From a bacterium UBA3734 (lineage in GTDB: Bacteria; Bacteroidota; Bacteroidia; Bacteroidales; Bacteroidaceae), in NCBI GenBank assembly GCA_002372575.1, contig DFHC01000071.1, positions 1 to 9,883 of the forward strand: DNA of 9,883 nt, written 5' to 3'. This document shows, piece after piece, positions 1-4,854 of the stretch; positions within the stretch are counted from its first letter, which is position 1; every line of letters begins with the position of its first letter. The notes under the pieces are model-generated. The model was not told the DNA's origin. It searched no databases and was given only the letters and a program-made list of their open reading frames with translations. A program made the position numbers and the translations under genes.

Positions 1-1284
1 TTCCGTCTGGACGCCTTCCGCAAGTGGCAGGCGATGGAGCAGCCCCGCTGGGGCCATCTCGACCTGCCTGAGATCGACTATCAGGACATCATATATTACG
101 CCGCCCCCAAGAAAAACAGCGATAGGCCCAAGGAGATAGACCCCGCCCTTGCCGAGACTTTCGAGAAGCTGGGCATTCCCCTTCACGAGCGCGAGGCCCT
201 TGCCGGCGTTGTCGCGGTGGACGCAGTCTTCGACTCCGTCTCCGTCAAGACCACTTTCCGCAAGACCCTCTCCGAGAAGGGCATCATCTTCTGCCCCTTC
301 TCGGAGGCTGTCAAGGAGCATCCGGACCTTGTCCGGAAATACCTTGCCACCGTGGTCCCCTCCGGGGACAACTATTTCGCCGCGCTGAATTCAGCGGTAT
401 TCTCGGACGGCTCGTTCTGCTACATCCCGAAAGGGGTCAAGTGCCCGATGGAGCTGTCCAGCTATTTCCGCATCAATGCGGCCGGCACCGGACAGTTCGA
501 GCGCACGCTCATTGTCGCCGACGAGGGCTCGCAGCTCAGCTATATGGAGGGCTGCACGGCCCCGATGCGCGACGAGAACCAACTGCACGCCGCCATCGTG
601 GAAATCATCGTGAACGACCGCGCCGAAGTGAAGTATTCGACCGTGCAAAACTGGTATCCGGGCGACGAAAACGGCAAGGGTGGCGTGTTGAACCTCGTGA
701 CGAAGCGCGGCGATTTGCGCGGCGAGAACTCGAAACTCTCGTGGACGCAGGTCGAGACGGGCTCGGCGATTACGTGGAAGTATCCCTCGTGCGTACTTCG
801 CGGCGACAACAGCGTGGCCGAGTTCTACAGCGTCGCCGTCACGAACAACTATCAGGAGGCCGACACGGGCACGAAAATGATTCACATCGGCAAAAACACG
901 CGCTCGACCATCATTTCCAAGGGAATTTCCGCTGGACACAGCCAAAACTCGTATCGCGGACTGGTTCGCGCCACCGCCACCGCCGAAAATGCCCGCAACT
1001 ACTCGTCGTGCGACTCGCTGTTGCTCGGTAGCGACTGCGGAGCGCACACGTTTCCGTATATGGACATCCACAACCCCACCGCCATCGTCGAGCACGAGGC
1101 GACAACCTCGAAAATCTCGGAAGACCAACTGATGTATTGCAACCAGCGCGGCATTCCCACAGAAGCCGCCGTCGGCCTCATCGTCAATGGATACGCAAAG
1201 GAAGTGCTGCAAAAATTGCCGATGGAGTTCGCTGTCGAAGCCCAGAAACTGCTGTCAGTTTCGCTTGAAGGGACAGTTGGGTGA
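1..1284 (+). CDS. sufB: Fe-S cluster assembly scaffold SufB (5' partial)
   Basis: SufB is the main scaffold subunit of the cytoplasmic SufBC2D complex, on which new Fe-S clusters are built. The frame is open from base 1: the codons before the first ATG (34) read [11 protein letters not shown], a typical SufB segment, so ATG 34 is internal and the true start lies upstream. Judged against E. coli SufB numbering, roughly 55-70 N-terminal residues are missing. The C-terminal core is intact. The Cys codon at 1009-1011 (in SSCDSLLLG) and the His-Glu pair at 1093-1098 (in VEHEATTSK) have the same spacing as E. coli Cys405 and His433/Glu434, which act in sulfur transfer and cluster assembly. The gene ends with three stop codons in a row in frame (TGA TGA TAA). 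Unlike usual suf operons, sufC does not follow directly. Codon use in the first ~600 bp differs from the rest (see findings). Confidence 0.97.
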   Translation, partial: FRLDAFRKWQAMEQPRWGHLDLPEIDYQDIIYYAAPKKNSDRPKEIDPALAETFEKLGIPLHEREALAGVVAVDAVFDSVSVKTTFRKTLSEKGIIFCPFSEAVKEHPDLVRKYLATVVPSGDNYFAALNSAVFSDGSFCYIPKGVKCPMELSSYFRINAAGTGQFERTLIVADEGSQLSYMEGCTAPMRDENQLHAAIVEIIVNDRAEVKYSTVQNWYPGDENGKGGVLNLVTKRGDLRGENSKLSWTQVETGSAITWKYPSCVLRGDNSVAEFYSVAVTNNYQEADTGTKMIHIGKNTRSTIISKGISAGHSQNSYRGLVRATATAENARNYSSCDSLLLGSDCGAHTFPYMDIHNPTAIVEHEATTSKISEDQLMYCNQRGIPTEAAVGLIVNGYAKEVLQKLPMEFAVEAQKLLSVSLEGTVG

Positions 1285-1288
1285 TGAT

Positions 1289-1313
1289 AAAAGAAAAAGC
1301 CTAAATTAAGGCT
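1289..1313 (-). terminator. Probable intrinsic terminator of the minus-strand gene
   Basis: Read on the minus strand, AGCCT and AGGCT form a 5-bp stem (1309-1313 with 1298-1302) around a six-base loop, followed directly by TTTTCTTTT (1297-1289). The stop codon of the minus-strand gene (1308-1306) lies in the loop. The stem is short, so it is a weak intrinsic terminator at best. The plus strand has no T-run right after the hairpin, so it is unlikely to stop sufB transcription. Confidence 0.45.
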
Positions 1314-1971
1314 GAATCAGTCCTGCTTTTTCCAAGATCGGAATCACACGAGTCGCTAAAATTCGTTTGTCTTCTTTCTTTTCTGAATAATATTGTTCTT
1401 TTAAGTCATCGCGACCGTCAAGCATTTTTTCTATTAGTTTGTCATCAACAAGCCGTATGTTTATACGCCCTTTCTCGTTCGCGCCATCAGAAATGACATA
1501 GCACACTCGTTTCTTGACATTCGTAGAGGCTGCTATGGCACCGCCTATTGCCCCAAACATCATACCAGCCATTGCTGCCTTGCTTTGTTCTTTCTTTCCA
1601 ATAAGCCTATTTACAAACAAAATACTACGCTGACCGATGCGCCTGCACGGAACAAACCCATTTCCTAACTGAGTTTTTTCGTAGCGAAGATTGCGGCAAT
1701 TCAAGAAAAGCGTACTGTCCATTGCCACTATAAAGGCATTCTTTTTGATTATTTTATCAAGTTTCGAGTCATTTGTGGTCAGTGTAAAATCGTTTCCACC
1801 CCACCAAATCTTTCGAGAATCCCCACGTTCTTTGGCCGCAAGACTATCAAGCGGTTCCCATCGGTCAGCCATAAAATCTTCATAAGTAAGACTATAGGCT
1901 TTTTGTCCATAAACATTCAATGTTGCAAAAAACATTGCAAAAAATAATACCAAAATAGAATTCTTTTTCAT
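1306..1971 (-). CDS. Exported protein of unknown function with glycine-rich segment
   Basis: This 221-residue protein has no function I can assign; it resembles small secreted Bacteroidales proteins grouped in a DUF family (possibly DUF6563, from memory). Residues 1-22 form a signal peptide (MKKNS, a hydrophobic stretch, cleavage probably after VYG22), with no lipobox Cys. The mature part starts with an aromatic/acidic region (LTYEDFMADRWEPLDSL) and a KIWWGGNDF motif near residue 54. A small-residue, glycine-zipper-like segment, AAMAGMMFGAIGGAIAAS, lies at 132-149 and could insert in or associate with a membrane. The C-terminus is charged and probably helical. The gene runs opposite to suf, convergent with sufB (21 bp between the stops) and divergent from the next gene. 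It is clearly more AT-rich than the suf genes. A good promoter lies upstream (2003-2034). The start is the ATG right before the signal peptide. Confidence 0.85.
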   Translation of the reverse strand: MKKNSILVLFFAMFFATLNVYGQKAYSLTYEDFMADRWEPLDSLAAKERGDSRKIWWGGNDFTLTTNDSKLDKIIKKNAFIVAMDSTLFLNCRNLRYEKTQLGNGFVPCRRIGQRSILFVNRLIGKKEQSKAAMAGMMFGAIGGAIAASTNVKKRVCYVISDGANEKGRINIRLVDDKLIEKMLDGRDDLKEQYYSEKKEDKRILATRVIPILEKAGLIQP

Positions 1972-2002
1972 ACTAAAAAAATAAAAGGTTGATTTTTAGG
2001 TG

Positions 2003-2034
2003 CAAAATTACTCAGATTTCCTTTATAACCCAAA
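2003..2034 (-). promoter_or_regulatory. Bacteroidetes-type promoter for the minus-strand gene
   Basis: On the minus strand, TTTG (2034-2031) is followed after 20 bases by TAATTTTG (2010-2003). This fits the Bacteroidetes -33 TTTG / -7 TAnnTTTG consensus, with 26 bp between box centres. Transcription would start near 2000, giving a leader of about 30 nt before the ATG at 1971. Confidence 0.75.
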
Positions 2035-2090
2035 TATTCCACCCTCTTTTTGATAAAAAAGCCTTACTTCATATTTGAATCGCGTGAAAA

Positions 2091-2122
2091 TTTGGCTGAA
2101 TCGGAAAATCGTTGTAACTTTG
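2091..2122 (+). promoter_or_regulatory. Bacteroidetes-type promoter for the 2134 gene and probably sufCD onward
   Basis: TTTG (2091-2094), 20 bases, then TAACTTTG (2115-2122) matches the -33/-7 consensus with the same 26-bp centre spacing as the divergent promoter. Transcription would start near 2126, only about 8 nt before the ATG at 2134. It is the only clear promoter on this strand between sufB and sufC, so it may also drive sufC and the genes behind it. Confidence 0.75.
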
Positions 2123-2133
2123 CAAACAAAAAA

Positions 2134-2538
2134 ATGATGAGAAAACTGCTACTTTTGCTATTTTTGACCGCTTTCATCGAGGCTGACGCGCAATATTTCA
2201 GTGCACAGACGCCATACGACCAGTGGCGCGACTCGCTGAAGCACTCGATTCGGCTCAAGCCCATCGTGGGGTTGAACTATCGGCATGTGCCTCATTTCCG
2301 CAACGAGTCGAACCATAGCGTCGTGCTCCGAAATCGACCTGTCGAACAGCCCATCAATCCGGTTTCGATTCAAGTCGGAAGATTTGCTGCGTACGACCCA
2401 CCGCCTATCTTCCAATACAACTATTACAACGACGACCAAACGATTCTCGGAGCATTTTTGGAAACTTTTGTAGATTTCCTCATCGATAATTCCTCGAAAC
2501 CGAAATCAAAACCAAGAAAGAAAACGATTGATTATTAA
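2134..2538 (+). CDS. Small exported protein of unknown function
   Basis: I do not recognise this 134-residue protein. Residues 1-19 are a signal peptide (MMRK, then LLLLLFLTAF, cleavage probably after ADA19), so it should be exported, without a lipobox Cys. The mature part is rich in Tyr, Asn, Arg and Pro (for example YDPPPIFQYNYYNDD at 87-101). A short hydrophobic, probably amphipathic helix follows (ILGAFLETFVDFLID, 104-118), then a basic tail (KPKSKPRKK, 122-130). The frame opens further upstream, at a TTG at 2050, but that extension would cover the promoter and bury the signal peptide; ATG 2134 is preferred. ATG 2137 is directly adjacent and equally possible. The stop is 20 bp before sufC, so co-transcription with sufC is likely. 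Nothing in the sequence links it to Fe-S assembly. Confidence 0.8.
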   Translation: MMRKLLLLLFLTAFIEADAQYFSAQTPYDQWRDSLKHSIRLKPIVGLNYRHVPHFRNESNHSVVLRNRPVEQPINPVSIQVGRFAAYDPPPIFQYNYYNDDQTILGAFLETFVDFLIDNSSKPKSKPRKKTIDY

Positions 2539-2558
2539 CGATTTATATCGAAAAAAAT

Positions 2559-3299
2559 ATGTTAGAAGTCAAGAATCTGCACGCCCGCATCGGCGACAAA
2601 GAAATATTAAAAGGCATCGACCTTGTGATAAAGCCCGGCGAGACACATGCCATTATGGGTCCTAACGGTTCTGGTAAGAGTACGCTGAGTGCTGTCCTCG
2701 TTGGCAATCCGCTCTACGAGGTAACTGAGGGCACGGTCGTGTTCAACGGCAAAAACCTGCTCGAAATGAGCCCCGACGCCCGCGCCAACGAGGGTCTGTT
2801 TCTCTCGTTTCAGTATCCCGTGGAGATTCCGGGCGTGTCGATGACGAATTTCCTGAAAACGGCCATCAACGAGAAACGTAAATATCATGGCTTGCCCGAG
2901 ATGAAAGCCGCCGATTTCATCAAGATGATGAACGAAAAGCGGCAGGTGGTGGAGCTCGACTCGAAATTCACCCGCCGTTCGGTGAACGAAGGCTTCAGCG
3001 GCGGCGAAAAGAAGCGCAACGAAATCTTCCAGATGGCGATGCTTGAACCCAAACTCGCCATTCTCGACGAAACTGACTCGGGACTCGACGTCGATGCCAT
3101 GCGCATCGTGGCTGAGGGAGTCAACAAACTGCGTACGGCGGACAACTGCCGCATCGTCATCACCCACTACGACCGCCTCTTGGACATGATTCGTCCCGAC
3201 GTGGTACACGTGCTCTATCAAGGCAGAATCGTGAAAACGGGCGGCATGGAGCTGGCGCAGGAGATACAGAAACAAGGCTACGGAAGCCTCACCGCCTAA
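2559..3299 (+). CDS. sufC: Fe-S assembly ATPase SufC
   Basis: SufC is the ABC-type ATPase of the SufBC2D scaffold; ATP-driven dimerisation of SufC remodels the SufB-SufD pair during cluster assembly. It is cytoplasmic, not a membrane transporter. The protein has 246 residues, normal for the family. Walker A is GPNGSGKST (34-42, Lys40), the Q-loop is Gln85, the signature region is FSGGEKKR (146-153), Walker B is LAILDETDSGLD (166-177, Glu171 and Asp173) and the switch His is His203 in ITHYD. These positions equal the E. coli SufC numbering, so the enzyme should be active. Start ATG 2559 follows an A-rich stretch with no Shine-Dalgarno site, as is usual in Bacteroidetes. It lies 20 bp after the small unknown gene and 54 bp before sufD; that gap holds the left arm of a palindromic element. 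Confidence 0.98.
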   Translation: MLEVKNLHARIGDKEILKGIDLVIKPGETHAIMGPNGSGKSTLSAVLVGNPLYEVTEGTVVFNGKNLLEMSPDARANEGLFLSFQYPVEIPGVSMTNFLKTAINEKRKYHGLPEMKAADFIKMMNEKRQVVELDSKFTRRSVNEGFSGGEKKRNEIFQMAMLEPKLAILDETDSGLDVDAMRIVAEGVNKLRTADNCRIVITHYDRLLDMIRPDVVHVLYQGRIVKTGGMELAQEIQKQGYGSLTA

Positions 3300-3303
3300 A
3301 CGA

Positions 3304-3431
3304 AGCCCCCTCCCAACCTCCCCCAAAAAGGGGAGGAGAAAAACATTACAATTATGCAACAGAAAAATATATCTTCAAATATTCAGAAAGGGAATCCCCT
3401 CTCTACTTGGAAAGGGGCTAGGGGAGAGGCT
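3304..3431. repeat. Composite palindromic element 1, spanning the sufD start
   Basis: Two GC-rich arms face each other. The left arm (3304-3336) begins AGCCCCCTCCC and contains the hairpin CCTCCCC / GGGGAGG (3317-3323 with 3330-3336) with loop CAAAAA. The right arm (3396-3431) begins CCCCTCTC, forms an imperfect hairpin with AGGGG (3413-3417), and ends GGGGAGAGGCT. The outer ends are inverted repeats (AGCC at 3304, GGCT at 3428) with mostly pyrimidine-transition differences further in. The ~59-bp spacer holds the sufD start codon. There is no coding capacity for a transposase, so this resembles a MITE or a palindromic repeat unit. No target duplication is evident. Confidence 0.7.
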
Positions 3432-4832
3432 GCCCAATACATCGACCTTTATCGGGAACAGCGCGACCTGATTTGCGAGAATAGTGCCGAGGCGATGAAT
3501 GCCCTGCGCGACGAGGCTTTTGAGGACTTCCAGCGACTCGGACTGCCCACGAAAAAGGTGGAACGCTATCGCTACACCGACATTCCGAAACTCTTCGCGC
3601 CCGACTACGGCCTGAACCTCAGGCGCCTGCGCATTCCCGTCGATCCCTACGAGGCGTTCCGCTGCGACGTGCCGAGCCTCTCGACCGCGCTCTATTTCGT
3701 GGTGAACGACATGTTCTACGAAGAAGAAAAGCCCAAGGCGAAGTTGCCCGAGGGCGTTTTCATCGGGTCGCTGAGGACGCTGGCCGAGGAGAAGCCCGAA
3801 ATCGTTAGCAAATATTACGGAATAATCGCGAAAACCGCCGACGATGCCGTCACCGCCCTGAACACGATGCTGGCGCAAGACGGACTTGCAGTGTATGTGC
3901 CGAAGGGCGTGAAGGTGGAGAAGACGGTGCAGGTGATTAATATTTTAAGCCTCCCCCTAACCCCCTCCAAAAAGAGGGGGGACAGCCAAGAGAGCCAAAC
4001 TTCCCTCCCTTTGGGAGGGACTGGGGGTGGGTTAATGCTCAACCGCCGCGTTTTGGTCATCGTGGAAGACGGTGCCAGCGTGCGACTGCTTTTCTGCGAC
4101 CACGCTGCCGACGACCGCGATTTCCTCACCACGCAGGTCGTGGAGGCCTTCGTCGGCAATGAGGCGAGCCTCGAACTCTATTGTCTGGAAGAAACGCACT
4201 ACAAAAACGCTCGCGTGAGCAACGTCTATATCGAGCAGCAGAAAGGCAGTTCGGTGAAGCACAACGTCATCACGCTGCACAACGGCACCACGCGCAACAA
4301 AACCGATGTCCTGCTGCTCGGCGAGGAGGCCGAATGTGAGCTCTACGGTTGCGTCGTCGCCGACAAGCAGCAACACGTGGATAACAACACGCTCATCACG
4401 CATCGCGCACCCAACTGCAAGAGCCACGAACTCTACAAATACGTGCTCGACGAGCAGGCTGTGGGAGCCTTCGCCGGACGCGTGCTCGTGGAACACGGGG
4501 CGCAAAAGACCGACTCGCAGATGCGCAACCAAAACCTTTGCACCACGCGCGAGGCGCGGATGTTCACCCAGCCGATGCTCGAAATCTACGCCGACGACGT
4601 GAAATGTGCGCACGGCTCCACCGTGGGCCAGCTCAACGACGCCGCCATCTTCTACATGCAGCAGCGCGGCATCAGCCGGAAGCAGGCGCGGCTACTGCTC
4701 GAAATCGCCTTCATCAACGAAGTCATCGACCACATCGAGCTCCAACTCCTGCGCGACCGCCTGCACTATCTCGTAGAAAAGCGGTTCCGCGGCGAGCTCT
4801 CGAAGTGCGACGGCTGCAAGCTCTGTCAATAA
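3354..4832 (+). CDS. sufD: Fe-S assembly scaffold SufD with repeat-derived insertions
   Basis: SufD partners SufB in the SufBC2D scaffold and supports iron acquisition and cluster formation. The protein has 492 residues, about 45-70 more than usual. The excess maps to two places. Residues 1-26 lie within palindromic element 1, and the normal SufD N-terminus (QYIDLYREQRDLI) begins near residue 28. Residues 199-227 are encoded by palindromic element 2, between VQVINIL and MLNRRVLVIVEDGA. The rest is typical: AFEDFQRLGLPTKKVERYRY near the N-terminus, then the beta-helix core. ADDVKCAHGSTVGQL carries His420, equivalent to E. coli His360 at the SufB interface. The C-terminus is RGELSKCDGCKLCQ, a CX2CX2C tail (Cys485, 488, 491). 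ATG 3354 is the only good start; no other in-frame start codon occurs before the conserved region. It lies 22 bp upstream of the GH89 gene. Confidence 0.95.
   Translation: MQQKNISSNIQKGNPLSTWKGARGEAAQYIDLYREQRDLICENSAEAMNALRDEAFEDFQRLGLPTKKVERYRYTDIPKLFAPDYGLNLRRLRIPVDPYEAFRCDVPSLSTALYFVVNDMFYEEEKPKAKLPEGVFIGSLRTLAEEKPEIVSKYYGIIAKTADDAVTALNTMLAQDGLAVYVPKGVKVEKTVQVINILSLPLTPSKKRGDSQESQTSLPLGGTGGGLMLNRRVLVIVEDGASVRLLFCDHAADDRDFLTTQVVEAFVGNEASLELYCLEETHYKNARVSNVYIEQQKGSSVKHNVITLHNGTTRNKTDVLLLGEEAECELYGCVVADKQQHVDNNTLITHRAPNCKSHELYKYVLDEQAVGAFAGRVLVEHGAQKTDSQMRNQNLCTTREARMFTQPMLEIYADDVKCAHGSTVGQLNDAAIFYMQQRGISRKQARLLLEIAFINEVIDHIELQLLRDRLHYLVEKRFRGELSKCDGCKLCQ
3948..4033. repeat. Composite palindromic element 2, in frame inside sufD
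   Basis: Same family as the element at the sufD start. The left arm (AGCCTCCCCCTAA, from 3948) contains a perfect 7-bp hairpin, CCCCCTC (3961-3967) with GAGGGGG (3974-3980), with the same loop CAAAAA as element 1. After an ~20-bp spacer, the right arm contains a perfect 8-bp hairpin, TCCCTCCC / GGGAGGGA (4002-4009 with 4013-4020), and ends in GGGGGTGGGTT. The outer ends form an imperfect inverted repeat. TTAA occurs on both sides (3945-3948 and 4032-4035), a possible target duplication; the distance between them is 87 bp, a multiple of three. There is no stop codon in the sufD frame. Confidence 0.75.
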
Positions 4833-4854
4833 AACGCCAGCAATTCACAGCGAT

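Noticed and set aside
391..1212. Long antisense open frame opposite sufB (others oppose sufC at 2607-3359 and sufS at 7163-8029)
   Set aside because: These are shadows caused by the GC-rich third positions of clearly identified genes; their translations show no domain and no own start signals.
2050..2133. Upstream TTG start for the small plus-strand gene
   Set aside because: It would place the promoter inside the coding region and bury the signal peptide; ATG 2134 gives a normal exported protein.
2539..2550. CGAT-TTAT-ATCG palindrome before sufC as terminator or operator
   Set aside because: Only a 4-bp stem followed by A, not T, on the plus strand; could arise by chance in AT-rich DNA.
3317..3336. 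Strong GC hairpin between sufC and sufD as a transcription terminator
   Set aside because: No T-run follows on either strand, and the same hairpin with the same loop recurs inside the sufD coding region, so it is a repeat arm and not a terminator.
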